Shown one piece after another: positions 51,855 to 62,303 of a stretch of DNA of 64,000 nt. The notes beneath the pieces are model-generated. The model did no database searches. It worked only from the letters and a program-made list of their open reading frames with translations, and had not been told where the DNA came from. This DNA is from Pseudomonadota bacterium. Its GTDB lineage: Bacteria > Pseudomonadota > Gammaproteobacteria > Steroidobacterales > Steroidobacteraceae. The translations under genes were made by a program, and so were the position numbers. Positions within the stretch are counted from its first letter, which is position 1. Every line of letters starts with the position of its first letter. Location of the stretch: NCBI GenBank assembly GCA_018241445.1, contig JAFEDT010000002.1, forward strand, positions 1 to 64,000, in the 5' to 3' direction.

Positions 51855-53090
51855 CTAAAAATTTCCCTTGAACCACGAGCGCATCCGCTCCAGCATCGAC
51901 TTGGCGTTGCCGAGCGAGCGCCCGCGGCGTGCGGGCATGGCGTTGTCACGGGCGTAGAGCAGCAGGCCCACGCCGGTGGAAAAAATCGGGTTGCGCACCA
52001 CGTCGGTCAGGCCCTGCACGCTCTGCGGGACACCCAGGCGCACCGGCACGTGGAACACTTCTTCGGCCAGCTCGATGGCGCCCTCCATCTTGGCGCTGCC
52101 GCCGGTCAGCACGATGCCGGCGGCGATCATCTCCTCGAAGCCGCTGCGGCGCAGCTCGTCGCGCACCAGTCCGAACAGCTCCTCGTAGCGCGGCTCGACG
52201 ATCTCCGCCAGGGTCTGGCGCGCCAGGCGCCGCGCCGGCCGCTCGCCCACGCTCGGCACCTCGATGCTCTCGTCGGGGTTGGCGAGCTGCGACAGCGCGC
52301 AGGCGTAGCGGATCTTGATGTCCTCGGCGTACTGCGTCGGGGTGCGCATCGACACCGCGATGTCGTTGGTTACCTGGTCGCCGGCGATCGGGATCACCGC
52401 GGTGTGGCGGATGGCGCCGTTGGCGAACACCGCCAGGTCGGTGGTGCCGCCGCCGATGTCCACCAGGCACACGCCCAGCTCCTTCTCATCGTCGGTCAGC
52501 ACCGCGAAGCTGGAGGCCAGCTGCTCCAGCACGATGTCGTCGACCGTCAGCCCGCAGCGCTGGATGCACTTCTCGATGTTCTGCGCCGCGCTGTCGGCGC
52601 CGGTGACGATGTGCACCTTGGCCTCCAGGCGCACGCCCGACATGCCGATGGGATCGCGGATGCCCTCCTGGCCGTCGACGATGAATTCCTGGGGCAGCAC
52701 GTGCAGGATCTTCTGGTCGGCCGGGATCGCCACCGCCTTGGCGGCGTCGATCACGTGCTCGACGTCGCCGTGGCTGACCTCCTTGTCGCGTACGCCCACC
52801 ACGCCGTGGGAATTCAGGCTGCGCACGTGGCTGCCGGCGATGCCGGCGTACACCGAGTGGATCTCGCAGCCGGCCATCAGTTCCGCCTCTTCCACGGCGC
52901 GCTGGATGGACTGCACGGTCGACTCGATGTTGACCACCACGCCCTTCTTCAGGCCGCGCGAGGGCTGCGAGCCCAGGCCCAGCAGTTCGATGGAATGGTC
53001 GGGCCGCACCTCGCCCACCAGCGCCACGACCTTCGAGGTGCCGATGTCGAGGCCCACGATCAGGTTGCGCTCGCCGCCGCGCTTAAGCAT
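51855..53090 (-). CDS. ftsA: Cell division protein FtsA
   Basis: This 411-residue actin-fold protein tethers FtsZ to the membrane. The ATG at 53090 (MLKRGGERNLIVGLDIGTSKV) is the family start and overlaps ftsQ by 8 bp. Phosphate and nucleotide-binding segments are GLDIGTSKVVALVGE, CLVDIGGGTTDLAVF and IVLTGGSAKMEG. The C-terminus ends in an amphipathic membrane helix (MLERMRSWFKGNF). Confidence 0.97.
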   Translation of the reverse strand: MLKRGGERNLIVGLDIGTSKVVALVGEVRPDHSIELLGLGSQPSRGLKKGVVVNIESTVQSIQRAVEEAELMAGCEIHSVYAGIAGSHVRSLNSHGVVGVRDKEVSHGDVEHVIDAAKAVAIPADQKILHVLPQEFIVDGQEGIRDPIGMSGVRLEAKVHIVTGADSAAQNIEKCIQRCGLTVDDIVLEQLASSFAVLTDDEKELGVCLVDIGGGTTDLAVFANGAIRHTAVIPIAGDQVTNDIAVSMRTPTQYAEDIKIRYACALSQLANPDESIEVPSVGERPARRLARQTLAEIVEPRYEELFGLVRDELRRSGFEEMIAAGIVLTGGSAKMEGAIELAEEVFHVPVRLGVPQSVQGLTDVVRNPIFSTGVGLLLYARDNAMPARRGRSLGNAKSMLERMRSWFKGNF

Positions 53091-53868
53091 TGTGACCGCC
53101 TCCCCGTGCGGCCCCGGCGCTGCCGCGCCAGCCGATCGCAAATCCGTTGGTGTACCGCATGTCCACGTAGTTGATGTCCTCGGCGCGCTGGGTCACCAGC
53201 TTCAGCGCCGTTGTCATGAAGGTCTCGAAACGCTCATCGACCTGGCGCCTCCCCAGGCGCACCGTCACGCCGTTGGCCAGGTCGAACTCCCAGGCGCCGC
53301 GTGCGTCCAGGCGCATGGCGGTGACGCGCTGCCCGGCAAGCTGCAGCCGGCTCTGCGCGGCCAGGTAACGCTGCGCCACCAGCGCCTCCTTGCCGTCCGG
53401 GCCGGACAGTCGCGCCAGCTCCGGCGGCACATGCCGCTCGTTGGCGTCGAACAGCTCGCCGCGGGTGTTGAGCAGACCGTTGTCGTCCCAGCGCGCCGCG
53501 GCGGTCTGCTCGATCACCAGCACCGCCAGTCCGTGCGGCCAGGCCCGCTGCACGCTCACCGCGTCCACCCACGGCACCGTGTGGATGGCGCGCCGCACTG
53601 CGGCCAGGTCCACCGACAGCAGCCCGGCGCCTGCGACACGCGCCTTGACCACCCGCTCGATGTCCCCGGGCGTGACACGCTGGAAGCGGCCCGAAACCGC
53701 TACGGTCTCGATGGGCTGGTTGAGCAGCCCCAGCAGCAGCGCACCCGCCGCCACCATCGCCACCAGCACCCCCGTAGTCATGCCCAGCGCGCGCCAGTTC
53801 AGCTGCGGCAGCTGCCAGCGCGGCTCACCGCGAGGCCTGGTGCGCCGGTTCTTCGGTCGTCCCAGCAT
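53083..53868 (-). CDS. ftsQ: Cell division protein FtsQ
   Basis: This is a 261-residue bitopic protein. A basic cytoplasmic tail (KNRRTRPRGEPRW) leads into one membrane helix (MTTGVLVAMVAAGALLLGLL). The POTRA domain (VAVSGRFQRVTPGDIERVV) and beta domain (VDAVSVQRAWPHGLAVLVIEQ) follow. It links FtsB/FtsL to the divisome. The start overlaps the murB stop by one base (TGATG). No ddl gene lies between murB and ftsQ, unlike the E. coli order. Confidence 0.94.
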   Translation of the reverse strand: MLGRPKNRRTRPRGEPRWQLPQLNWRALGMTTGVLVAMVAAGALLLGLLNQPIETVAVSGRFQRVTPGDIERVVKARVAGAGLLSVDLAAVRRAIHTVPWVDAVSVQRAWPHGLAVLVIEQTAAARWDDNGLLNTRGELFDANERHVPPELARLSGPDGKEALVAQRYLAAQSRLQLAGQRVTAMRLDARGAWEFDLANGVTVRLGRRQVDERFETFMTTALKLVTQRAEDINYVDMRYTNGFAIGWRGSAGAARGGGHNA

Positions 53869-54764
53869 CAGCCGACCTCCCCGAGGATGCGCACTTCCGG
53901 ATGCAGCGCGACGCCGTGCACGCGCTGCACGGTGGCCTGCACCTGCTCGATGAGCTGTTCGATGTCCGCGGCACGGGCGTGGCCGTGATTGACGATGAAG
54001 TTGGCGTGCTTGGCGGACACCGAGGCGTCACCGATGCGCAAGCCCTTCAGCCCCGCGGTTTCGATCAGGCGCGCGGCGAAGTCCCCCGGCGGGTTGGTGA
54101 ACACCGAGCCGCAGCTCCACTCGCCGATCGGCTGCGCAAGCTTGCGTCGCTGCAGCAGCGCGCGCACTTCCTCGCCCTGGTCCGCCGCGCTGCGCTCGAA
54201 GGACAGGCGCGCGCCCAGGAACCACTCCCCGGCCACCGGGGCGCTCACCTGCCGGTAGCCGGTGCGGTACTCGGTCGCCGCGCGCCAGCGCGTCTGTCCG
54301 CTGCGGTCGATGGTCTCCACCTCACTCACCTGCCGCCAGGTCTCCCCGCCGAAGGCGCCGGCGTTCATCGCCAGCGCCCCGCCGAGGGTTCCGGGAATGC
54401 CGGCAAAGAATGCCGCCGGGCCCAGCTGCCACTGCGCGCACTGGCGGGCCACGCGCGCGCACGCCACGCCCGCGCCGGCCTGCACGCCGCTGGCGCCGTT
54501 GCGTTGCAGATCGTCCAGGGTGCCGTGAGTGCTGATCACCACGCCGGGGACCCCGCCATCGCGCACCAGCAGGTTGCTGCCGAGTCCGATCCAGTGGATC
54601 GGCACCGCCGGCGGCAGCGAGCCGAGGAAGGCGATCAGGTCCGCGCGGTCGCGCGGGTTGAACCACACCTGCGCCGGCCCGCCGACGTGCCAGGAAGTGT
54701 GGCGCGACAGCGGCTCGTCGTAGCGCACGCGGCCGGCAAATTCACTGGCGACCGCCAGGCTCAT
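53868..54764 (-). CDS. murB: UDP-N-acetylenolpyruvoylglucosamine reductase MurB
   Basis: This 298-residue FAD enzyme makes UDP-MurNAc. The N-terminal PCMH-type FAD domain has [27 protein letters not shown] and [15 protein letters not shown]. The catalytic Ser is in [12 protein letters not shown], and the C-terminal Glu region is [12 protein letters not shown]. It is shorter than E. coli MurB (342) and resembles type II enzymes, which lack the extra Tyr loop. The start overlaps the murC stop (ATGA). Confidence 0.96.
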   Translation of the reverse strand: MSLAVASEFAGRVRYDEPLSRHTSWHVGGPAQVWFNPRDRADLIAFLGSLPPAVPIHWIGLGSNLLVRDGGVPGVVISTHGTLDDLQRNGASGVQAGAGVACARVARQCAQWQLGPAAFFAGIPGTLGGALAMNAGAFGGETWRQVSEVETIDRSGQTRWRAATEYRTGYRQVSAPVAGEWFLGARLSFERSAADQGEEVRALLQRRKLAQPIGEWSCGSVFTNPPGDFAARLIETAGLKGLRIGDASVSAKHANFIVNHGHARAADIEQLIEQVQATVQRVHGVALHPEVRILGEVG

Positions 54765-56227
54765 GCGCCCCTTCCCGGCGGCAGCAGTTCAGCGAGCGCC
54801 TGCGGCAGCGCGTGCGCCACGGCGCTGATGTTGCCCGCGCCCATGGCCAGGATCACATCCCCACCCTGGATCACGTCCTTGAGTGCGCCCGCGAGTTCCT
54901 CCACCTTCTCCACGAACAGCGGCTCGAGCTGGCCGCGGCCGCGCACCGCGCGGCAGATGGCGCGCCCGTCGGCGCCGGCGATCGGCGCCTCGCCGGCGGC
55001 GTACACCTCCGTCACGCACAGCAGGTCGGCACCGCTCAGCGCGCGGCCAAAATCGTCGATCAGGTCACGGGTGCGCGAGTAGCGGTGCGGCTGGAACACC
55101 AGCAGCACGCGCCGTCCCGGGTAGCCCTGGCGCACCGCCTCCAGTGTCGCGGCCACCTCGGTCGGGTGGTGGCCGTAGTCGTCGATGACCGTCACCGTGC
55201 CGACCGCGGTCAGGACGTCGGCAATGTGCTGCAGGCGGCGGTCGACCCCGGTGAAGCCTGCCAGCGCGCGCTGGATATGCGCACCGTCGATGCCCAGTTC
55301 AGTAGCGACGGCGATCGCCGCCAGCGCGTTGCGCACGTTGTGGAGGCCGGGCAGGTTGAGTGTGACCGGCAGCGGCGCCAGGCCGTTGCGCAGCACGGTG
55401 AAGTGCGTCTGCAGGCCGTCGGTGCGGATGTCGACGGCGCGCACGTCGGCGTCCGCATCCAGGCCGTAGGTGGCGACCGGCCGGCCGACGTCCTGCACGA
55501 TGGAACGCACCTGCTCATCGTCGATGCACAGCACCGCCAGTCCGTAGAACGGCAGGTTGTGCAGGAAGTCGACGAAGCTGCGCTTGAGCGCCCCGAAGTC
55601 CCCGCCATGGGCGCTGAGGTGGTCGTTGTCGATGTTGGTGACGACGGCGATGAGGGGCTGCAGGTGCGTGAAGGAGGCGTCGCTCTCGTCCGCCTCGGCC
55701 ACCAGGTAACGCCCCGCGCCCAGGCGGGCGTTGCTGGCGGCGCTCTTCAGGCGTCCGCCGATCACGTAGGTCGGATCCTCGCCGCCCTCCGACAGCACGC
55801 TGGCCGTGAGGCTGGTGGTGGTGGTCTTGCCGTGGGTGCCCGCGACCGCGATGGAATAGCGGAAGCGCATCAGCTCCGCCAGCATCTGCGCACGCGCCAC
55901 CACCGGGATGCGCGCCGCGAGTGCCGCGGCCACTTCCGGGTTGTCGCGCGGCACCGCACCGGAGACCACCACCACGTCGGCGCCGGCGATGTTGGCCGCG
56001 TCGTGACCGATGGCGATGCGCGCACCCAGGCCCTTGAGCCAGCCGGTGGCGGCGCTGGCGCGCGTGTCCGAGCCCTGCACCGCGTACCCCAGGTTCAGCA
56101 GCACCTCGGCGATGCCGCTCATGCCGCTGCCACCGATGCCGACGAAGTGGATGGTGTTGATGCGGCGCATACGCTCGCGGCGTCCCACGTCCGCGCGCCG
56201 CTCCACAGGCGGGACCTCGCGGCTCAT
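54761..56227 (-). CDS. murC: UDP-N-acetylmuramate--L-alanine ligase MurC
   Basis: This 488-residue Mur ligase adds L-Ala to UDP-MurNAc. It has [16 protein letters not shown], the ATP loop [21 protein letters not shown] and the central-domain [15 protein letters not shown]. The C-terminal domain has [10 protein letters not shown] and FQPHRYSRT. The ATG at 56227 overlaps the murG stop and is used; an ATG at 56170 ([11 protein letters not shown]) is nearer the usual start and is possible. Confidence 0.96.
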   Translation of the reverse strand: MSREVPPVERRADVGRRERMRRINTIHFVGIGGSGMSGIAEVLLNLGYAVQGSDTRASAATGWLKGLGARIAIGHDAANIAGADVVVVSGAVPRDNPEVAAALAARIPVVARAQMLAELMRFRYSIAVAGTHGKTTTTSLTASVLSEGGEDPTYVIGGRLKSAASNARLGAGRYLVAEADESDASFTHLQPLIAVVTNIDNDHLSAHGGDFGALKRSFVDFLHNLPFYGLAVLCIDDEQVRSIVQDVGRPVATYGLDADADVRAVDIRTDGLQTHFTVLRNGLAPLPVTLNLPGLHNVRNALAAIAVATELGIDGAHIQRALAGFTGVDRRLQHIADVLTAVGTVTVIDDYGHHPTEVAATLEAVRQGYPGRRVLLVFQPHRYSRTRDLIDDFGRALSGADLLCVTEVYAAGEAPIAGADGRAICRAVRGRGQLEPLFVEKVEELAGALKDVIQGGDVILAMGAGNISAVAHALPQALAELLPPGRGA

Positions 56228-57315
56228 GCCACCCTCCGCGCCAGCGCAATGCACGCGGCGGCCAGTTCGGCGGCGGCCTGCGGGCGCGCCAGCAGGCGCG
56301 CACGCTCCGCCATCGCCAGCAGGCGCCCGCGCCCGGCGCACAGGCGCTGCAGCTCCGCGGCGAGGCGCTCGGCTGTCAGCTCACGATCGTCGATGAGCAC
56401 CGCGGCGCTCTCGCGCACCAGGTAATGCGCGTTGCAGGTCTGGTGATCGTCCACCGCACCCGGGAACGGCACCAGCACGGCAGCCACGCCCGCCGCGGCC
56501 AGTTCCGAGACCGTGAGGGCGCCGGCGCGGCAGATCACCAGGTCCGCCCAGCCGTAGGCCTCGCCCATGTCCTCTATGAAGGGGCGCACGTCGGCGCGCA
56601 CGCCCGCCTGCGCGTAGGCGGCCCGCCCGGCCTCGATCCAGCGCTCACCGGCCTGGTGCCGCACGTCAAACGCAAGCCAGGACGACAGGCGCTGCAGCGC
56701 GAAGGGCACGACGGCGTTAAGGCGCGCCGCGCCCTGGCTGCCACCGATGACCAGGATGCGTATCGGGCCGCTGCGCCCGGAGAATCGCTGCGACGGCGGC
56801 GGCAGCGTGCTGATGTCGGCGCGCACCGGGTTGCCGATGGTGCGCGCCGCCACCGCGCGCCCGCGCCCGAAACTGCCGGGAAAGGCCTCCAGCACCTGGC
56901 GCGCCAGGTGCGACAAACAGCGGTTGGTGAATCCGGCCACGGCATTCTGCTCGTGGATGATCAGCGGGTGGCGTGTCAGGTACGCGGCCACGCCGCCGGG
57001 CCCGGAGACGAAACCGCCCAGGCCGACCGCGATCAGCGGCCGGTGCCGCCGCATCACCGCCAGTGCCTGTAAGAACGCGCGGCTCAATTTAAACGGCGCG
57101 CCCATCCAGGCCATAAGGCCCTTGCCGCGCAGGCCGCTGACCGACAGCCACTCGATGGCAATGCCCTCGGCTGGCACCACGCGCGATTCCAGGCCGCGGC
57201 GTGTGCCGAGCCACACCACTTCCAGCGACTGTTCGCGCAGCAGGCGCGCCAGCGCCAGCGCCGGGAACACATGTCCGCCCGTGCCGCCGGCCATGATCAG
57301 CACCGGGCGGCTCAT
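56224..57315 (-). CDS. murG: Lipid II synthase MurG
   Basis: This 363-residue GT28 glycosyltransferase adds GlcNAc to lipid I on the cytoplasmic face. Glycine-rich loops are [27 protein letters not shown] and [11 protein letters not shown]. The donor-site segment [24 protein letters not shown] is also present. The ATG at 57315 overlaps the ftsW stop (ATGA). Confidence 0.97.
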   Translation of the reverse strand: MSRPVLIMAGGTGGHVFPALALARLLREQSLEVVWLGTRRGLESRVVPAEGIAIEWLSVSGLRGKGLMAWMGAPFKLSRAFLQALAVMRRHRPLIAVGLGGFVSGPGGVAAYLTRHPLIIHEQNAVAGFTNRCLSHLARQVLEAFPGSFGRGRAVAARTIGNPVRADISTLPPPSQRFSGRSGPIRILVIGGSQGAARLNAVVPFALQRLSSWLAFDVRHQAGERWIEAGRAAYAQAGVRADVRPFIEDMGEAYGWADLVICRAGALTVSELAAAGVAAVLVPFPGAVDDHQTCNAHYLVRESAAVLIDDRELTAERLAAELQRLCAGRGRLLAMAERARLLARPQAAAELAAACIALARRVA

Positions 57316-58505
57316 GCGCCGCCCCGCACGGTGGCCGGGCCGCGCTGTTCGCGCATCGCCTCGTGATAGACGCGCAGCAGGATGCCGACCCAGGCGAGCG
57401 CCACGATCAGGCTGGAGCGCCCGTAACTCATGAGGGGCAGCGTCAGGCCCTTGGTGGGCAGCACCCCCATGTTGACGCCGATATTGATGAAGGCCTGGAT
57501 GCCCACCCACAACCCGAAGCCGGCCGCGAGGCTGGCGGCGAACTTCAGGCCCGCATCGGCCGCCAGGCGCGCGATATGAAAGCTGCGCCACACCAGTGCC
57601 AGGAACAGCCCGAGCGTGAGCACCACCCCGGCCAGCCCCAGTTCCTCGGCCAGCACCGCGAACAGGAAGTCGGTATGCGCCTCGGGCAGGTAGAAGAGTT
57701 TCTGCACGCTCTCCCCCAGGCCCACGCCCAGCCACTGGCCGCGGCCGATGGCGATCAGCGACTGCGTGAGCTGGAAGCCGCTGTTGAAGGGGTCGGACCA
57801 GGGGTCCAGGAATACCTTCAGTCGCCGCACGCGGTAGCTGGAGCTGATGGCCAGCAGCGCGAAGACACCCAGCGCGATCGCCATCATGGCCGCCACGTAG
57901 CGCAGCCGCGCCCCGGCCAGGAACAGCAGGCCGAAGCCGGTGGCGAACAGCACCGTCGCGGCGCCGAAGTCCGGCTCCACCAGCAGCAGCGCGGCCACGC
58001 AGCACAGCAACCCCAGGGGCTTCGCCAGACCGCCGAAGGTCTCGCGCAGTTGCTGCTCGCGGCGCACGGCGTAACTGGCGATATAGATGAGTACCAGCAC
58101 CCGCGCCAGCTCCGAGACCTGGAAGTTCATGCCCGCCAGGTGCAGCCAGCGGCGGCTGCCGTTGACCACGTGACCGATGCCGGGCACGAGCACCAGCAAC
58201 AGCAGGCCGATGGCGACGGCCAGCAGCGGCAGGCTGAGGCGTTCCAGCACCGCGGTCGGCACCGTGAACAGCAAGGCGGCGCAGGCCGCGCCAATCAGCG
58301 TCAGCAGCAACTGACGCTCCAGGTAGAAGAACGGCTGCCCGGTCTCCTTGGCCGAGATCGACACCGAGGCGGAGGTCACCATCACCAGCCCCAGCAGGGT
58401 CAGCGCCAGCACCAGGGCGATCGTGACCGTGTCCAGGTGCACGCCGCCGCCGCGGGCGCTGCTGGAGCGCGCGTACCCCATCATGGAGGCGCTGTTGCCG
58501 CTCAC
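57312..58505 (-). CDS. ftsW: Septal peptidoglycan polymerase FtsW
   Basis: This 397-residue SEDS-family membrane protein polymerises lipid II together with FtsI. About ten membrane helices are visible. Signature segments are NGSRRWLHLAGMNFQVSELAR, LVEPDFGAA, the loop GFQLTQSLIAIGRGQWLGVGLG and LPEAHTDFLFAVLAEELG. A GTG at 58505 overlaps the murD stop (GTGA). ATGs at 58484 and 58481 are alternative starts. Confidence 0.95.
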   Translation of the reverse strand: MSGNSASMMGYARSSSARGGGVHLDTVTIALVLALTLLGLVMVTSASVSISAKETGQPFFYLERQLLLTLIGAACAALLFTVPTAVLERLSLPLLAVAIGLLLLVLVPGIGHVVNGSRRWLHLAGMNFQVSELARVLVLIYIASYAVRREQQLRETFGGLAKPLGLLCCVAALLLVEPDFGAATVLFATGFGLLFLAGARLRYVAAMMAIALGVFALLAISSSYRVRRLKVFLDPWSDPFNSGFQLTQSLIAIGRGQWLGVGLGESVQKLFYLPEAHTDFLFAVLAEELGLAGVVLTLGLFLALVWRSFHIARLAADAGLKFAASLAAGFGLWVGIQAFINIGVNMGVLPTKGLTLPLMSYGRSSLIVALAWVGILLRVYHEAMREQRGPATVRGGA

Positions 58506-59848
58506 GCTGCCAGCTCCTGCACCGCCTGCACGAACACCTCGCCGCGATGCACGTAGTTGCGGAACATGTCCAGGCTGGCGCACGCCGGCGACAGCAACAC
58601 CGTATCGCCGGCGTGAGCCGCCGCCGCCGCCGCCTGCACGGCCTGCGGCAGCGACGCGCAGATCTCGACCGGGCACACGCCCTCGAGCGCGCGCGCCAGC
58701 AGGCCGGCGTCACGGCCGATGAGCACCGTGTGGCGCACCTTGCCGCGAAACGCCGCGGCCAGCGGCGTGAAGTCCTGGTTCTTGCCGTCGCCGCCGGCGA
58801 TCATCACCAGCGGTCCGGCCATGCCGGAAACAGCCGCCAGCGTGGCGCCGACGTTGGTGCCCTTGGAATCATCGACGTAACGCACGCCGCGCACCTCGGC
58901 CACCCACTGCGCGCGGTGCGCAAGGCCGTCGAAGGCCCGCAGTTCCGCCAACATCGCCTCACGCGGCAGCCCCAGGGCCTCGCCGAGGGCCAGCGCGGCC
59001 AGCGCGTTGGCGGCGTTGTGCAGTCCCTGGATCTTCAGTTGCGCCAGCGCCAGCAGCGGTTCGCCGCGGTGCATCAGCCACCACTCGCCCTGGGGCTGCG
59101 CGGCGCCCTGCGGCTGACCGAGAGAGTAGTCGGCGCCGACGCTGGCGCGCAGCGAGAAACTCAGCGTACGCGCCGCACCGCGCGGCATCTGCGCAACCAG
59201 CGGATCGTCCAGGTTGATGACCGCCGTGTCGCAGCGCGCGAGGATGCGCGCCTTGGCGTTCGCGTAATCCTGCAGGGTGCCGTAGCGGTCCAGGTGGTCG
59301 GGGGAAACGTTGAGCACGGCCGCCGCCGCGCAATGCAGGCTGTAGGTGGTCTCAAGCTGGTAGCTGGACAGCTCCAGCACGTACAGCTGCGCGTCGGGAC
59401 GCAGCAGGTCCAGTGCCGGCTCGCCCAGGTTGCCGCCGACGCGCACGTTGACTCCCGCGCGCTGTGCCATGCGGCCGAGCAGCGTGGTCACGGTGCTCTT
59501 GCCGTTGGTGCCGGTGATACCGGCCACGGGCGCCGCCGCCGCGCGGGCGAACAGCTCGATGTCCCCGACGATCGACAGGCCGCGCGCACGCGCCGCATCG
59601 AAGAAGGGACCGGCGAGCGCCACGCCGGGTGAGGCGACGACGCACAGCGCGCCCGTAAGCAGCTGCGCATCGAGGGCGCCGAAACGCGTGACGATGCCCG
59701 CATCCAGTGCCGCCAGCGCCGCGGCGCCCGGCGGTGCGATGCGGGTATCGGTGACCGCCAGCCGCCAGCCCTGCGCGCGCAGATGGCGCGCGCAGGACAG
59801 CCCGGTCACTCCCAGGCCCACGATCACGGCATAAGGCGCTGCGCTCAT
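58502..59848 (-). CDS. murD: UDP-N-acetylmuramoylalanine--D-glutamate ligase MurD
   Basis: This 448-residue Mur ligase adds D-Glu. The N-terminal Rossmann domain is [16 protein letters not shown]. The ATP loop is [14 protein letters not shown], and [12 protein letters not shown] and [13 protein letters not shown] lie in the central domain. [11 protein letters not shown] and [12 protein letters not shown] lie in the C-terminal domain. The ATG at 59848 overlaps the mraY stop. Confidence 0.97.
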   Translation of the reverse strand: MSAAPYAVIVGLGVTGLSCARHLRAQGWRLAVTDTRIAPPGAAALAALDAGIVTRFGALDAQLLTGALCVVASPGVALAGPFFDAARARGLSIVGDIELFARAAAAPVAGITGTNGKSTVTTLLGRMAQRAGVNVRVGGNLGEPALDLLRPDAQLYVLELSSYQLETTYSLHCAAAAVLNVSPDHLDRYGTLQDYANAKARILARCDTAVINLDDPLVAQMPRGAARTLSFSLRASVGADYSLGQPQGAAQPQGEWWLMHRGEPLLALAQLKIQGLHNAANALAALALGEALGLPREAMLAELRAFDGLAHRAQWVAEVRGVRYVDDSKGTNVGATLAAVSGMAGPLVMIAGGDGKNQDFTPLAAAFRGKVRHTVLIGRDAGLLARALEGVCPVEICASLPQAVQAAAAAAHAGDTVLLSPACASLDMFRNYVHRGEVFVQAVQELAA

Positions 59849-60930
59849 CGCAGTTTCAGGGTTGCAAGCCCGGCCAGCACCAGCAGCAGCGAGATGATCC
59901 AGAAGCGCACGATCACCTTCGGCTCGGCCCAGCCCTTCAGCTCGAAGTGGTGGTGGATGGGCGCCATGCGGAAGATGCGCTTGCCCGTCAGTTTGAAGGA
60001 CGCCACCTGCAGCATCACCGAGGCGGTCTCCAGTACGAACACCCCGCCCATCACCAGGGTCACCACTTCCTGCCGCACGATCACGGCCAGCACGCCGATG
60101 GCGGCGCCGATCGCCAGCGCGCCGACGTCCCCCATGAACACCTGTGCCGGGTAGGAGTTGAACCACAGGAAACCCAGTCCGGCGCCGGAAAGCGCCGCGC
60201 AGAAAATCAGCAGCTCGCCCGCGCCGCGGATCTCGGGGATCTGCAGGTAATGCGCAAAAACGGCGTTGCCGCTGGCATAAGCGAAGATGCCCAGCGCGGC
60301 GATCACCAGCGCCGCCGGCATGATCGCCAGCCCGTCGAGCCCGTCGGTGAGATTCACCGCGTTGCTCATGCCGACGATCATCAGGTAGGCCAGCGTGATG
60401 AAGCCGAATGCCGACAGCGGCGCCTGGAAGCTCTTGACGAACGGCAGGAACAGCGCGGTCTCCGCCGGCTCGGTGGCGGTGTAGAACAGGACGGCGGCCG
60501 TGGCCAGCCCCGCCACCGACTGCCAGAAATACTTCCAGCGGGCCACCAGGCCACGCGGGTTGCGCACCACCAGCTTCAGGTAATCGTCGTAGAACCCGAT
60601 GAAGCCGAAGGCGAAGGTCACACCCAGCACCATCCACACCAGGCGGTTGGACAGTTCCGCCCACAACAGCGTGCTGATAAGCGTGGTGACCAGGATCAGG
60701 GCGCCGCCCATGGTGGGCGTCCCGGCTTTGGGCAGGTGGGTGCTCGGCCCGTCCTGGCGCACCACCTGGCCGATCTGGTACTGCGACAGGGCCGCGATCA
60801 TCTTCGGCCCGACCAGTAGCGACAGCGCCAGCGCCGAAGCGGTCGCCAGGATGGCGCGGAAGGTCAGGTATGAGAAGACGTGCAGGCCACTGACACGGCC
60901 GACCAGGTGTTGGGTGATCCAGTAAAGCAT
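59845..60930 (-). CDS. mraY: Phospho-MurNAc-pentapeptide translocase MraY
   Basis: This 361-residue inner-membrane enzyme makes lipid I from UDP-MurNAc-pentapeptide and undecaprenyl phosphate. About ten helices are present. Catalytic segments are [24 protein letters not shown] and [15 protein letters not shown], which include the magnesium Asp residues and the HHH motif. The length equals E. coli MraY (360). The start overlaps the murF stop by one base (TGATG). Confidence 0.98.
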   Translation of the reverse strand: MLYWITQHLVGRVSGLHVFSYLTFRAILATASALALSLLVGPKMIAALSQYQIGQVVRQDGPSTHLPKAGTPTMGGALILVTTLISTLLWAELSNRLVWMVLGVTFAFGFIGFYDDYLKLVVRNPRGLVARWKYFWQSVAGLATAAVLFYTATEPAETALFLPFVKSFQAPLSAFGFITLAYLMIVGMSNAVNLTDGLDGLAIMPAALVIAALGIFAYASGNAVFAHYLQIPEIRGAGELLIFCAALSGAGLGFLWFNSYPAQVFMGDVGALAIGAAIGVLAVIVRQEVVTLVMGGVFVLETASVMLQVASFKLTGKRIFRMAPIHHHFELKGWAEPKVIVRFWIISLLLVLAGLATLKLR

Positions 60931-62303
60931 CAGTGTCCTTCCGCCGCCGCGCCGCTGATCGCACCGACCACACGCTCCAGGCGGTTGGAGCGGGAGCCCT
61001 TGACCAGCAGCCGCACGTCCGCGCCTGCCTCCTCGAGCGCTGCGCCCAGCGCCGCTGCCAGTGCGGCGGTGTCCGGGAACCAGCGCGCACCCGCACCGAA
61101 ACTCTCCGCCGCGCGCGCGGCCAGCGCGCCGGTGGCATAGAGCCGCTCCACGCCGTGGGCGCGCGCCAGCTCGCCCATGCGCGTGTGTGCGTCGGCGGCG
61201 AACTCGCCCAGTTCCGCCATATCGGCCAGCACCAGCCAGCGGCGCCCGTCCAGGGAGCCGAGCACTTCGATCGCCGCCTGCACCGAGCTGGGGTTGGCGT
61301 TGTAGGAGTCGTCGATGATCCAGGCACCGGCAGTGGCGCGCTTGAACTGCAGGCGGCCGGGCACGGCGCGCACTGCCGCCAGCCCGCGCGCGATGTGCGC
61401 CAGATCAGCCCCCGCATTGGCGGCGGCGGCGGCGGCGGCCAGGGCGTTGAGCACGTTATGGGTGCCGCCGAGCGCCAGTTCCACCGGCGCGCGCCCCAGC
61501 GGGCAGGCGAGCGTAAAGCGCGTCACGAAACCCTGCGGGCCAACCGAGCTCGCGAGCTCGTGCGCGGTGAAGTCGGCACGCTGGCGCAGCCCGAAGCTGA
61601 CCACGCGCGCCGCGGTCGAAGCGCGCCATAGCGGCGCGAACTCATCGTCGGCGTTGATCACCGCCGTGGCGGAGGGCTCGAGCCCCGCCACCATCTCCCC
61701 CTCCGCACGCGCCACGCCCTCCAGGCTGCCGAAGCCCTCCAGGTGTTCCGCGCCGGCGTTGGTGATCAGCCCCACCGTGGGACGCGCCAGCGCCACCAGC
61801 GCGGCGACCTCGCCGGCGCGGTTGGCTCCCATCTCCACCACCGCGCTGCGATGCGCGGGCGTAAGGCGCAACAGAGTCAGCGGCACCCCGATGTGATTGT
61901 TGAGATTGCCGCGGGTCGACAGGCAATCTCCCGCCTGCGCGAGGATCGCCGCCGTCATCTCCTTGGTGGTGGTCTTGCCGTTGCTGCCGGCCACGCCCAC
62001 CAGTGGGCCCGCGAAGTCAGCGCGCCAGGCACGTGCGGCGTTTTCCAGCGCCTGCTGGGTATCGGTCACCACGACCTGCGGCAATGCCACGTCCTGCTGT
62101 TGCGACACCACCGCGCCGGCGGCCCCTGCCGCGCGCGCCGCGGCGACGAAGCGGTTGCCGTCAAAGGTCGGCCCGCGCAGCGCCACGAACAACTCCCCGG
62201 GCCGCAGGGTGCGCGAGTCGCTGACCACCTGCGTGAACGGGCCGTCGGCGCCGCGCAGAGCGCCGCCGCAGACGTGCGCGAAGTGACTCAGGGTGCGCTT
62301 CAC
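60930..62303 (-). CDS. murF: UDP-MurNAc-tripeptide--D-Ala-D-Ala ligase MurF
   Basis: This 457-residue Mur ligase adds the D-Ala-D-Ala dipeptide. The start is a GTG at 62303 overlapping the murE stop (GTGA), giving [16 protein letters not shown]. Motifs are [16 protein letters not shown], the ATP loop [35 protein letters not shown] and [12 protein letters not shown]. The D-Ala-D-Ala it uses must come from a ddl gene outside this window. Confidence 0.96.
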   Translation of the reverse strand: MKRTLSHFAHVCGGALRGADGPFTQVVSDSRTLRPGELFVALRGPTFDGNRFVAAARAAGAAGAVVSQQQDVALPQVVVTDTQQALENAARAWRADFAGPLVGVAGSNGKTTTKEMTAAILAQAGDCLSTRGNLNNHIGVPLTLLRLTPAHRSAVVEMGANRAGEVAALVALARPTVGLITNAGAEHLEGFGSLEGVARAEGEMVAGLEPSATAVINADDEFAPLWRASTAARVVSFGLRQRADFTAHELASSVGPQGFVTRFTLACPLGRAPVELALGGTHNVLNALAAAAAAANAGADLAHIARGLAAVRAVPGRLQFKRATAGAWIIDDSYNANPSSVQAAIEVLGSLDGRRWLVLADMAELGEFAADAHTRMGELARAHGVERLYATGALAARAAESFGAGARWFPDTAALAAALGAALEEAGADVRLLVKGSRSNRLERVVGAISGAAAEGH

